Shown in pieces: positions 1 to 10,721 of a DNA stretch of 64,000 bases. The stretch is from Eustoma russellianum. Lineage: Eukaryota > Streptophyta > Magnoliopsida > Gentianales > Gentianaceae. Below the pieces are notes generated by a model. That model did not search any database. It saw only the letters and a list, made by a program, of their open reading frames with translations, and was not told the DNA's origin. A program made the translations under genes and the position numbers. Location of the stretch: assembly GCA_036186865.1 (NCBI GenBank), contig AP025067.1, forward strand, positions 14,772,996 through 14,836,995, in the 5' to 3' direction. Each line of letters opens with the position of its first letter. The stretch's first letter is position 1.

Positions 1-307
1 AAGTGGGTTATAGAACCCTGGTATGATGACAATACCCTTAAGTTGACTCGATAATCAGAGGTAGATTAGGTTATGATCTTAAATAAGTGAAGGGAAATGG
101 ATTAGAAATTACTTGTATGTGTACAAGGAATGATTCTGAGGATTTAGTCCTATGTCGATAAAGTCTAATGTGAACATATCAACATTTGCAATGGATGTAT
201 AGTTTGATCATTATGTAGGAGGATGAATCAAGTAGAACCATATTAAGCCATTGATTACACCATACGCCAGTTTCGAGGACAAAACTTATTGTAAGGGGGG
301 TAGACTA
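1..307 (+). mobile_element. 3' end of a Ty3/gypsy internal region, with polypurine tract
   Basis: No open frame survives in this stretch. The last 45 bases carry the usual 3' signature of plant gypsy elements: a TTTCGAGGACAAAA-type phrase followed by a purine-rich tract (GTAAGGGGGGTAGAC, about 291-305) directly before an LTR beginning TGACACTCCG. A very similar phrase precedes the LTR at 7326. I infer that this is the end of an element whose body and 5' LTR lie left of the window. Confidence 0.6.
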
Positions 308-450
308 TGACACTCCGTAAAAATATAATAATAACATGAATAATAAAAATGTGAAATTAAAAAAAACTTTTCAAATAACCCATCATTAATACATTAAATT
401 ATTCCATATCCTAATTAATCAAGGGGGATGAACTTTCCCCCTCTATTAGA

Positions 451-459
451 TATAAAAAG
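451..459 (+). promoter_or_regulatory. TATA box of gypsy LTR A
   Basis: TATAAAAAG lies 143 bp into the LTR, at the usual place for the LTR promoter, upstream of a purine-rich leader. Transcription would start about 30 bp downstream. This is inferred from the motif and its position only. Confidence 0.5.
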
Positions 460-1931
460 GCCAAATGGCCAAATATAAAGGAAGAAGAAAAAGTGAAGTT
501 ACCGTGGGGTTGCTGAGAATGAACAAAAGGAAAAGGAAAAGGGAGGAAGAGAAAGGAAAAAGGAAAAAGGAGGTGGAGAAGGAAGCCTACACCACCCCTA
601 CCACCACCAACACCACCACATCACCACCATTAATCTTAGACTACAATTAAGAGGTAGGTGACCCTCTCTTTTTGGGTTAATTTCATATATATGATTATTT
701 GTTATTTGTTTAAATTATTGTTTCATTTAACATCTTATAATTCAAGCTAACATGTTATATGTTCTAGTTGCTTCATTTGTTGTATAAAAATGTTTTGTGT
801 GTGTTTATAGTTTTTTATGTTCAGCTGGAAAGAAATGTATTTATATATACAAAAAAGTATAAACTGTTTAGAGTGTACTTCATGTATTAGAATTATAAAC
901 GGTTTTAGGAAAAATTGGTATATTACATATAGAAAAGAATTAAATTAAAAAAATTATTCATTAAATGAATAAGCTTCGACTTTTGGATTCATATGTGTAA
1001 GTATATTTTGAAGTTTAAGTTAAAGAGTTGTAATTTGATTAAAATTAGAATTAGGACTAAAGGTTATTTGGGTTTTAGGAAGAATTTAAATTTGTGTGGG
1101 TTGAGAAGTTAAAATAAGGGGGCTGAAACAGTTTTGGGCTGGGGGTAATAGGGAGCCCATTTCCGGAGGTTTTAAATAATAATAAAGGAAAAGCAGGCCA
1201 AGAAAAAAAAGAGAAAATATTTGGGCTGGGCGCGCACTGCGTGGGCTGGCGCAGGGGCTGCTGGCGGGTTTGACAGGAAAAGAAAAGAGGGTTTGGTTTG
1301 GGCTACTTAATATAAAGATGTGTTGGGTTTAATTTAGGGAAAAAGATATTATCTAGTCAAATATAAAAAGGAAAAGAAAACTGTTTGGTTATATATAAAT
1401 TAAAAACAACAGAATTCTTTAATAGAATGAAAAAAAATGTTTTCGGTAAATAAATAGAATAAGGAAAATAATAATATTAATAAATTAAAAAAACTGAATA
1501 TTAAATAATATTAAGAAAAAAAACAAGTTTCGGTTGTTTCTAAAAAATAGTAATATTAAAATATATTTGGATATATTGAAATGTACATGAACATAAATAT
1601 ACAAAAATAATTGAGGATAGTTTGGGAAACCAAATTAGGTAGTTTTCACCAACTAATGTTATAAAGAGAAGGAAATAAATAAAGGATAATTATTATGTTA
1701 AGGATAATAAGAAGAAATACGAAAATGAGAACGAAGGAAAGAGGAAAATAAAAGAATGTGTTAAGTGGGTTTGGAAAATAATTATTGATATATGGTGTGT
1801 GGGAGTATGCATACACGTATATATGCACGTGTATGGGTGTGGGCATATATACGAGTATGGATGCACCGGATTACGCATGATTATGTATTTGCATTCATGG
1901 CACAAGCATTTCATTGGCCTATGTGCCGTAT

Positions 1932-2137
1932 TGCCTTATGAGGCGTGTGGTCCTACGAGTCGTGTGGCCCTATGAGGCGTGTTGCCCTATGAGGCGTGTG
2001 GTCCTACGAGACGTGTGGCCCTATGAGGCGTGTGGTCCTACGGGACGTGTGGCCCTATAAGGCGTGTTGCCCTATGAGGCGTGTGGCCCTATGAGGCGTG
2101 TGGCCCGACGGGGCGTGTGGCCTGACAAGGCGTGTGG
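1932..2137 (+). repeat. 17 bp tandem repeat array inside LTR A
   Basis: About twelve degenerate copies of a 17 bp unit, roughly CCCTATGAGGCGTGTGG, run head to tail. The variation is mostly transitions (TATGAG/TACGAG, GGC/GTC). It is GC-rich in an otherwise AT-rich LTR. Confidence 0.85.
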
Positions 2138-2693
2138 TAGGATTACCTCGAGGTTCATGCATTGCACGATAGAGAGACGGGCATTCGGATGTTGAGATAT
2201 CGTTGCGTGTGCCACAAGCATGCATCATGACATCGCATAACTGTTGTGTTGTGCTTTTATTTACTTATTCAGTTATTCATGAGTGTATGAGAATTACATG
2301 CTATTTGTTGCCATATATGAAATTGTTCGGAAAGAGGTGGGAACCTACTGGGTGATATTTCTATATCACTCACCCCTATATTTTCTCAGATGAGCTGGAG
2401 TATGATTACATATACGTAGAAGACGGAGCGGAGCACGGCCAGTGGGGTAGTTAGAACGGGAAGATGTTCACCTTGGAAGATGTAATAGCGAACTTAGACT
2501 TGGTACTTACCTGATGTTGGATTTGAAATGTTGAAATAAAATGAATGTTTATTTTATTTAATTTGTTTCCGCTGCGAAATTTTCTACGTCACTGCTGACG
2601 TGAAAGAGAATTGAACGACGCTTTGTAGTTCTCGTAGTAGACTACGGCGGGTGCACCGTTTCCGATACTAGGGCACGGGAGCGGGGCGCTACA

Positions 2694-2793
2694 GAGTCAC
2701 CCGCATCTAGCCTCACCACCCACCTCCTGCTGGCATGTGTCGTGCGATGATGCATGAGGTGAAGGGAATGTGGGTTAGGAGATCCCATCCCGA
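2694..2793. other. Unexplained 100 bp between two gypsy LTRs
   Basis: This short stretch separates the end of LTR A from the point where similarity to the 3' LTR of element B begins. It has no coding potential and I see no primer-binding site. It may be a remnant of the truncated 5' part of LTR B or of the original target. Confidence 0.4.
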
Positions 2794-3033
2794 CTAAAAG
2801 ATGGCATGGATAGAAAATTCTATGGGTTTGTACCGTATGCATAAGTGGATTAAAAATGTGTAAAGGACATATGATGTTATGTACATAGTGCACCAGGGGC
2901 CATCCTTATTACCGAAGAGTAAAAAAGAAATAAAAAAGATTTTGGCTGAACCAGTAGCGGGTCGGGCCGAATAGCCAACGGACCAGGCTCCAACTACTGG
3001 CTGGCCTAATTAACTGCGAATTTATAATAAGTG

Positions 3034-3148
3034 AACCTAGATTTGAGTGCCAGAGGATGGTGAGGATGGGCCGGAAGGCCTCAGTCGATCTTTAAATGAA
3101 CCTAGATTTGAGTGCCGGAGGATGGTGAGGATGGCCAAGGGCCTCAGG
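3034..3148 (+). repeat. 65 bp direct duplication in LTR B
   Basis: Two adjacent copies begin AACCTAGATTTGAGTGCC at 3034 and 3099. Both continue into a GGATGGTGAGGATGG segment. The same duplication is present in the 3' LTR copy near 8993-9105, so it predates this insertion. Confidence 0.8.
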
Positions 3149-3218
3149 CAATTGTGTTTTTGCATTCATAGCACGTGCATTGCATTTATGGTGGGTCGTG
3201 ACGTACAGGTTACGGACG

Positions 3219-3297
3219 CTCAGTATGGTGTACAGTGGCGGGGTCACGCATACTCAGTATGGTGTACGGTGGCAGGGCCACACACACTCAGTATGGT
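3219..3297 (+). repeat. 34 bp tandem repeats in LTR B
   Basis: Two full units and part of a third start CTCAGTATGGTG at 3219, 3253 and 3287. The 3' LTR copy has a shorter version near 9176-9220, so unit number differs between the two LTRs. Confidence 0.75.
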
Positions 3298-3976
3298 GAT
3301 TGTGGGTGGGTACGACCCAAGCCACTCAGTAGGTCCCGGAGTCATGCATTACATGTGGAGATATCAACATTCTGTGTGACATGACTTTGTTGTATGTGAC
3401 ATGCATAGTAGGACATGCATCACGATGTTGCGCATTCTTATCTGGAGTTAATTATCTTTCTGCATTCTTTCATATGCTTATGTGATATCATGTTATGTGT
3501 TATGTGTTATATCATTTTTGTATGCTTGTCTTGTACTAGTTGGAGGCAGGTTCTTACTGGGTGATTTCCCGTCACTCACCCCTACTCCCCCCACCAGGTG
3601 AGCACGAGGAAGCGTACGACTATGTCTTTGCTGAGGACGGGGTTGAGACGGTAATATGTGCAGACTGACGGCCGCACCTAGGATACGAAGAGACCTTGCG
3701 GCTGTCTGTCGTTATTTATTGGGATTACATCATATACTACCTTGTATTAAATGATAGATTGTAAATGCCAGTACTTCTTCCAGAAGTCAGTACATTATTG
3801 TATTGAGGATTTCTTTTATCATAAAACTTAACGCTATTGTATTTCGTTTCCGCGAGAAAAATTTCTATGTATTTTCGGGCATGTAGAAAGTTGACTGGAC
3901 GCCTTGTATTCTCCTTAGTGAGATACGGCGGGTGCACTGTTCCTGATACTAAGGCTCGGGAGCAGAGCGCTACAGG

Positions 3977-3989
3977 TGGTATCAGAGCC
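3977..3989 (+). other. Primer-binding site of gypsy element B (tRNA-iMet)
   Basis: TGGTATCAGAGCC lies two bases after the LTR end. It is complementary to the 3' end of plant initiator tRNA-Met, the standard primer for these elements. It fixes the LTR/internal boundary and the plus orientation. Confidence 0.85.
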
Positions 3990-4941
3990 GAGGCTTCAGA
4001 TCCGCCTCGAGAATGCAGGATTAACTAGATCACCTAGACATAAGCTATGATCATCTACTATAAATGACGATTATACCCTTAATAAATGAAGTAGACCTAA
4101 GTTATGATCGGGTTATGGGAGATGTGTGCCGTTGGTGAGCTTTCTCTATTTAAATTACCATTGTACCCCGAACCTCTGCATGAGACCCATAAATGCTTAA
4201 ATCCCTCGATTACTCCTGTCCAATTCGAATTCTCGTCAAGGTTTGCATGAAATCCATGAAAATTCCACCGTGTCGTGAACAATCTGGCAAAAGAGGCAAC
4301 GATGGTTGTGGTAACGACCACCAGAATCAGGGAGCCATTCTTCGGCATTGGCTGACACCGTGACCACCACTTTGGCGCAATAGCGGCAGTAGCAGTTGAA
4401 TCAGCGGCCTCCGCCGCTGCCGCCACCGGATCGGAGGTTCTACTACATGGAAATGCATGACGTCCGTAACTCGATGATTTGAAGTACCCTTCACCGGAGG
4501 AGGCGGAGATATGTGACATGGCATCTCATAATCACAGGACTGCCCGTAACGAAAGTACAACCGCGGAGGAGTGCATGTCACCACCGCCACTATGTGCTCC
4601 TTGTGGATGCCACACTCGTATCAGCATGGGGAAATTAGGCAAGTATGAGTGTGACAACCGGGACGTTTTACGAGAAAGGGCACTGAGCAGAGACCAACGC
4701 CACCAACACAACAGAATCAGGAGTAGTAAAGGGAAGCAAGGATCAGTGTTCGGATCCACGTGAAGACTGATGTGGACATCGGGAAGGCTAGCGACGTCAT
4801 ACCAGAGTCAACCGCCGACGACCAGGTATCAATGACTCATCATCAGTAAAGAAGATGTCAGTCAGAGATAGATAATCAGAGTTGCGCAGCGAAATCTTGA
4901 TTTTCTTAAGTTATGCAAGTTCAGAAGAGGGGACCTCGTTG
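3990..4941 (+). mobile_element. Decayed gag/pol part of gypsy element B
   Basis: This internal sequence contains no frame longer than 140 codons, and none resembles gag. The open frames on either strand (4097-4763) are rich in low-complexity codons and overlap one another. Position between the primer-binding site and reverse transcriptase remnants makes decayed gag and 5' pol the likely content, but no motif proves it. Confidence 0.4.
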
Positions 4942-5135
4942 GATCCGAAGAAGATTAAGATTTTCGCTGAGTAGCCCTGACCGACCAAGGTGACTGAAGT
5001 AAGGATTTTTCACCCTTTGGCCAGCTGCTACATGGAATTTGTTGAAGGATTTTCGTCGATACTGGTGCCCTTGAGCAGACGGAAACATAAGAAAGCGAAG
5101 TTCGAGCGGACAGTTGATATCAGTAAAGTTTCGCT
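4942..5135 (+). pseudogene. Remnant of gypsy reverse transcriptase/RNase H junction
   Basis: Read in the frame starting at 4942 this gives a DPKKI motif, two stop codons, then PTKVTEVR, and near its end KKAKFE. Chromovirus pol proteins have the same order where reverse transcriptase passes into RNase H (a DPKKIEAI-type phrase, then PTTVTEIRSFLGL, then KKAKFEWT). The stops at about 4978 and 4984 and several replaced residues show that it is dead. The match ends abruptly at 5135, where AT-rich sequence begins. Confidence 0.6.
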
Positions 5136-6490
5136 AAAAAAAACTTAAACACAAGACCATAACACAAATTTTTGCTAATTAACTATATATACACACATTG
5201 ATCAATACAACATCCCTTAACGACATATTTCCACATATCAAACACGTAGGAGAACATTACCCGTACAAAATCCAACACAACCACACAAAGAAACATAACA
5301 CCTTACGGAAACAAAAAAAGATATCACATAACATAATGAACTATGAATATACAGCAACATAAGTCAAAAAAATATATATGTATATTTATACACACACATA
5401 TATACACATGTACATATTTATGAAAAGCGACCAAAAAACGAAGTAATAGGTAAAAGCTGACAATATATATATAGAATACGATAACAACGTAGGAGTAGTA
5501 AACATGTAAAAGATATGCGATAAGTAAGGATTATATGTGCTAAATGACCACTACAAAAAAAGAAGAAGAGAGAACCAACGCCAGATAACCAACTTAGAAA
5601 TTATAAATGTTATGCTGATTATACACTTCATAGGTCCCAAATCCACAGAGTGAACACACAATTTGTTACAACATTAATGATACAACGTAAGTAAGTCGAT
5701 TTAAGAAAACATACAAATAGATACACGAAACAAAAGTAACTAAACGATGCTAAGTAAATATGCATAGGAATACACACAACTATTTCAATGACACCACAAC
5801 ATAACTAATACAACAAAATAGTAACAAACAGCATAATTAGAAAGAATACAGTAACACAAATACTTTTCATACAAGACATGGGTTAAGAAGTAGGCATACA
5901 TCTACAAGCTTTGAAACAAATCGTTAGCAACATAATTGAAGTAAAGCATGCTAATTACGAGTTAGGAATGACATAGTATTGCATGACAGCATAGTAATAG
6001 GTTAAAGTGTGAATAACTTAATAACAGAAAAAAAAAGTAAAAAAGAAATTATCATACTTGAACATTCAAATAAATTATATATCTATATTACAATAAAAAT
6101 CTATGCATTTATGCATTTCCTTCAGAACAATATATATAATGATATTTATACAACAATAAGAGAAGCTATTCGAAAAAATATAGAGTACAGGTAACAAAAA
6201 AAAATATTAACGATTAATATAAGTACAAAATGGCAGATCACGATAAACAAAGACTAAAATGAATGCGCACAGTGTGTGTACCGCTTAAAACTCAACTAAC
6301 AAACAATATAAACATAATACATGTGTTAAACTCGAATTCATAAGCTACATATGATGCATAAGTCATGCATGCGTTTAAAATAAGGATACACAACGTATTA
6401 TATTTCTATATCAAACATGTTTAACAACTTAATAATTAAAACGACAACACATATTAATACTCGTGTATGCTGATATATATAATTGACGAA
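5136..6490. other. 1.35 kb AT-rich block replacing part of gypsy pol
   Basis: RNase H and most of integrase should lie here. Instead there is an A-rich, stop-riddled block with no motif I recognise on either strand. No terminal inverted repeats or target duplication are visible at its edges. It could be an old insertion of an unknown element plus a deletion. Confidence 0.45.
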
Positions 6491-6495
6491 GCTAC

Positions 6496-7280
6496 TTTTG
6501 AGCACTGTTTTATCTCCAACCCGGCGAGCAATCAGAGAGGACGATACAGACATTGGAGGATATGTTGAGAGCTTGCGTCATCGATTTCAAGGAGAACTGG
6601 GACGGTATGATCAAGTTGATTGAGTTCTCCTACAACAACAGTCATTATAACGTCATCGGTATGGCACCATTTGAGGAGCTCTATGGGCGTAAGTGCAAAT
6701 CACCTATCCATTGGGATGAAGTTGGAGAGCGTTTTATCACTGGACCAGAGCTGATTGAGCAAACCAAAGAGAATATAAAGTTGATGCGAGAAAGGCTTAA
6801 GGTTGCCCAAGACAGAAGTAAGAGCTAGACAAATTCGAAGAGGCGTCCTCTAGAGTTTACTGTCGGGGAAAATATGTATCTGAGGGTGTCACTGATGAAG
6901 GGTGTAGCACGATTCGGATTGAAGGGTAAGCTGAGGCCTCGATACATTGGCCCTACGAGGTACTCGAGAGGATCGGTTTGTTAGCTTACCGTCTTGTGTT
7001 ACCCCCGGCGCTAGCACAGGTGCACGATGTATTTCATGTTTCTCAGTTGAGGAGGTACGTCCCAGATCCGAGTCACGTACTGGACGCACCACCTTTGAGG
7101 ATCAGACCGGACGTATCATATGAAGAGACTCCTGTTCGAATCATAGACCGCAAAGACCAAGAACTAAGAAGGAGAATCATTATGTATGTCAAGGTATAGT
7201 GGAGCAATCATAAGGAAAATGAAGCGACATGGGAGCTAGAGGATCAGATACACGAGCGTTACCTACATCTCTTCGAATAA
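6496..7280 (+). pseudogene. Gypsy integrase C-terminus and chromodomain remnant
   Basis: The first part reads as integrase catalytic end: an ERTIQTLEDMLRAC-like phrase, an ENWD motif and a YGRKCKSP motif. After a stop at about 6826 and a one-base shift near 6953 it continues with the HVSQLRRYVPDPSHV phrase that precedes the chromodomain in plant chromoviruses. A stop at 7197 interrupts the chromodomain, which ends in TWELEDQI and stops at 7278-7280. The family therefore targets chromatin through an integrase-fused chromodomain, but this copy is non-functional. Confidence 0.8.
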
Positions 7281-7310
7281 GATACATCAAGTTTCGAGGA
7301 TGAAACTTTT

Positions 7311-7325
7311 GTAAGGTGGGTAGGA
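7311..7325 (+). other. Polypurine tract of gypsy element B
   Basis: The purine-rich GTAAGGTGGGTAGGA sits immediately before the LTR start TGTTATACCCG. It follows the same TTTCGAGGATGAAAC-type phrase found at the end of element A. Confidence 0.75.
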
Positions 7326-9238
7326 TGTTATACCCGAAAAATTTTTGAACTAGCCGTTATACATTAATTTTAAAACTAATGTAGCCGTGGGTGTAACGGC
7401 CCTTTCGAAATTAAATTAATTATAGTGTATCGCTATGTCCAAGTAATATCGTGACTTTTGTTGGATATATTCGTTATATAAATATAAGGTAGCTACAAAG
7501 AAAAAAAAAGAAAAAAAATTACATAAAAAGATATTAGGTTCCGAGGGGTGAGAGATTGTGAAAATAAATAAATAAATAAATATAAAACACATCAAAGGTA
7601 ATGGGTTCCATGGGGTGATAAAGTGGGAAAAAAGAAAAAATAATAATAAAATAAATGAGGGAGCTTCAATTGTGGGTAGTGGGGTAACAAACCCCCAAAT
7701 TTCTGCTCCCTCCATTATCCCTATAAACTACCTCCTAATTCCCTGTCAAAGAATGAAAACCGAAAGCAGTAAAAAAACAAAGGCAGGGCGGCGGTGAGGA
7801 GAAGAAAAAAAAGATGGAGAGAGAGAGAAGAAGGAGAAAGGAGAAAGGAAGAAGCGCGCAAAACAAATCCCCACTTGGTCGTATAATTGTCTACCTTGAG
7901 GTAGGTTTCTTTTCGCCCTCCAATTGGTACAATTCAAGCATGCTTTAGTGTATTTACCATGATTTTCGTAAAACTTACTTATATACTTATGATATTAAAT
8001 CCGGATTATGTGTTCGTATTTGTGCATTCATAGATTGTTTGTATATGTGTAATTTTTGTGTATGTGCGCAGTGATTATATATGTATGTTGAGGCTAACTA
8101 GATTCTTTTCATTATATACACTCATTTTAATAATCATATGATGTTAAATTGTTTAGATATTTCCATGTATGGATTTTTATGTATATATATGTTGTTTCAG
8201 AAATTCCAATTTGCAAACCGACCCGACTGCCTTTGCCTTACCAAATTGCGCATTCTAAGAATTGAAAGTATGACTTGTCTCCTGTTTTCTCTATTTAACA
8301 TTCTGAAATATTAACGTTATTTGCTTTGTTGATACATTATTGGATACCATTAAATTAAGATGTAATCAAAAAATTAAGCTCTGCTTAAATTGCACGATTT
8401 CATCCGTGCTAGTGTACCAAGATTTTACAAGATTCAAAGAATCTTAAATTATGAAACATAATATGCAACATTCATTTTATAATATAAACATATGTTATAT
8501 GTATGTATGTGCTGATCATGTGTACACAGACGATACAAGTAACTACGGTAGAATCTACACTCAATTGTCAAATTCTAATGTGCAATCAATGTGGTATTCA
8601 TTTAGCAAATGATATTGCTGCCACCTTCAAACATATAGTTGAATAAGCCATAATTATAGTAATTGTTGTTGCTGTTGGCCGAATATTATCATACCCACAT
8701 GCCTAAGCGATTTGTGGACATTTCTCGGGGCAGCCGAAAATTGTTGGGTGACTAAAAGATGGCATGAATAGAAAATTCTATGGGTTGTACCGTATGCATA
8801 AGTGAATTAAAAATATGTAAAGGACCTATGATATTATGTACATAGTGCACCAGGGGCCAGCCTTATTACCGAAGAGTAAAAAAGAAAAAAAAGCTTTTGG
8901 CTGAACCAGTAGCGGGCTGGGCCGAATGGCCAACGGACCAGGCTCCAACTGCTGGCCGGCTTAATTGACTGCGAATTTATAATAAGTGAATCTAGATTTG
9001 AGTGCCGGATGATGGTGAGGATGGGCCGGAAGGCCTCAATCGATCTTTAAATGAACCTAGATTTGAGTGCCGGAGGATGGTGAGGATGGGCCAAGGGCCT
9101 CAGGCAATTGTGCTTTTGCATTCATGGCACGTGCATTGCATTTATGGTGGGTCGTGAAGTACGGGTCACGGACGCTCAGTATGGTGTACGGTGGTGGGGC
9201 CACAGACACTCAGTATGGTGATTGTGGGTGGGTACTAT
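7326..9238 (+). mobile_element. Ty3/gypsy 3' LTR of element B, left part
   Basis: The LTR starts TGTTATACCCG after the polypurine tract. It runs until a minus-strand copia element interrupts it; the last five bases (ACTAT, 9234-9238) are the left target duplication. The piece from 8751 matches the 5' LTR at 2794 onward. The LTR resumes at 17848. Removing the copia and one ACTAT gives an LTR of about 2.6 kb. No gene is visible inside. Confidence 0.8.
7722..7728 (+). promoter_or_regulatory. TATA-like box in gypsy LTR B
   Basis: TATAAAC lies about 400 bp into the LTR after a pyrimidine-rich stretch. The position suits an LTR promoter; this is inferred from the motif alone. Confidence 0.35.
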
Positions 9239-9791
9239 TGTTAGGAAATCAACCGAGATCACTACCAAACGCGCAGCGGAAAACAAAAACTTGATCTCCG
9301 ATTTCCTACCAAGGATCCATGTTGTTCGTTTAATTCGACAAAAGAAATCAAAAATTACCTCCGAAGATTCGAAATCTGTAGATGGAAGAGGTGCGAAATC
9401 ACGAACACCCTCTGTCGGTATCCACACGAACGCTTCCGCCCGGAGTGCTAGCTCTTCAAACGGCGCGGCTGAAGAACTCGTTTTTCACAAAAACGATTCT
9501 AGGGTTTCTGTTGTTTTCGTGTGTATTTCATATGTCTCTATGTATGAGATACATAGATATATATATACGCATTTATGGATATTAAAAACCGAGTCCTAAT
9601 CGGTTTCGTTGATGCCAATCAAAATCCATATCAGATATGGATTCTGTCAGGATATTCAAAATCCATATCAGATATGGATTCTCTCATTATTATCTGACAG
9701 CATATATATATCTATATACATATAACCACAAAAACAAAAATAATAAATTAATAATAATTAATATCCAATATTAATATTATATATTAAAACG

Positions 9792-9829
<38 letters not shown>

Positions 9830-10706
9830 TAATATCCAATATTAATATTATTAATATTATTAATCTCAGCCTTACGCATTCTTGTGTGTGACCCGATAGG
9901 CCCATATTAATTGGCAGTTGATTAAATCTCTATTAAACCAACAAGTCGTAATTGGCCTCTAGCAAGGCATTACAACTACCCAATTAATACGAGTAAAGTC
10001 CAACTAGCCTAATAATAGTACATGCATTAATCCCTTTGTCACACGATATCTAGTTTGAACATAAGTCATGGTCAGCGTCATACTTATATAGTTCAAACAT
10101 ATGATTACTCGATCTCTAAGTAGACTGATAAAACAAATGATATTGATCACACTATCAATTCATTTGAGCACGGCCATGCATTTCACAGTCTCACTAATCG
10201 AGGGGCCCAAAGATATCTCTCTCTCAAAAGAGAGGACAAATTCTATCTTGATTGTTCAATATCCTCTACATAATTTCTATCACATCAATCATGACCTTTA
10301 TTATTATCCAAGTTACGGATAACGTTTTGATCATGTCAAAATATAATAGTCCTTATGTTGGGAACTATGACAATCTCAGTCAAAGGATTAAAACATGACT
10401 ATCATGAGATTTACTTATGCGCTAATCCATGTAGCAATCTCATGATGGGTCTATCCAATACACTGTTCTCTAACAATTATCTATGAGATTGATTCGTATC
10501 ACCATACACATAATCATCTCATGATTATCAAATCAATACTCATACTGATTATAAATTATTTTAATCTCCATAACAATAATGAATCAGGGACATATATCAA
10601 AATGTGTAACATACTAACCAACAATAATGATAATAAAACCTCTTTTATTAATAATAAATGCATAACATAAATATCCAAATCATGGCCTAGGGCACATACA
10701 CTAACA
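9239..10706 (-). repeat. Copia 1 3' LTR
   Basis: On the minus strand this is the downstream LTR, next to the polypurine tract. It ends CACTAACA at 10706. It carries a long AAT/TAA run (9795-9830) that is shorter in the other LTR. Differences from the partner LTR include many one-base gains and losses. Confidence 0.9.
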
Positions 10707-10721
10707 ATCTCCCACTTGCAC
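10707..10721 (-). other. Copia 1 polypurine tract
   Basis: The minus strand reads GTGCAAGTGGGAGAT directly before the LTR terminus, the usual copia plus-strand primer. Confidence 0.8.

Larger units (their letters stand above)
308..2693 (+). mobile_element. Ty3/gypsy LTR (element A, 3' LTR)
   Basis: This 2386 bp LTR begins TGACACTCCG right after a polypurine tract and ends GGGGCGCTACA. Its last 150 bases match in layout the ends of the LTRs at 3974 and 18516 (ACGGCGGGTGCACC, CGATACTA, GCGCTACA), so it belongs to a related chromovirus-like gypsy family. It contains a TATA box near 451, a 17 bp tandem array and long AT-rich stretches. The partner LTR is outside the window, so neither the target duplication nor the age can be read. 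Short open frames inside, including a lysine-rich one at 465-650, have no sign of being genes. Confidence 0.65.
2794..3974 (+). mobile_element. Ty3/gypsy 5' LTR, 5'-truncated (element B)
   Basis: From GACTAAAAGATGGCATG onward this copies the sequence at 8751-9238 and then 17848-18516. It is therefore the same LTR family as element B's 3' LTR, but it lacks the first 1.4 kb present at 7326-8750. It ends GAGCGCTACA and is followed after two bases by a tRNA-Met primer-binding site, so it is in 5' LTR position. It contains a 65 bp direct duplication and 34 bp tandem repeats. The open frame at 3047-3379 only reflects those repeats. Confidence 0.75.

Noticed and set aside
465..650. 61-codon lysine- and threonine-rich open frame
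   Set aside because: It arises from purine-rich then CAC-rich simple sequence inside gypsy LTR A, just downstream of the TATA box. No domain and no conservation with LTR B.
1932..2137. Regularly repeated units resembling a CRISPR array
   Set aside because: The units are directly adjacent 17 bp tandem repeats without spacers, in a plant LTR. It is a minisatellite.
3047..3379. 110-codon open frame
   Set aside because: It is built from the 65 bp duplication and the 34 bp repeats of LTR B; the equivalent in the other LTR is broken at different places.
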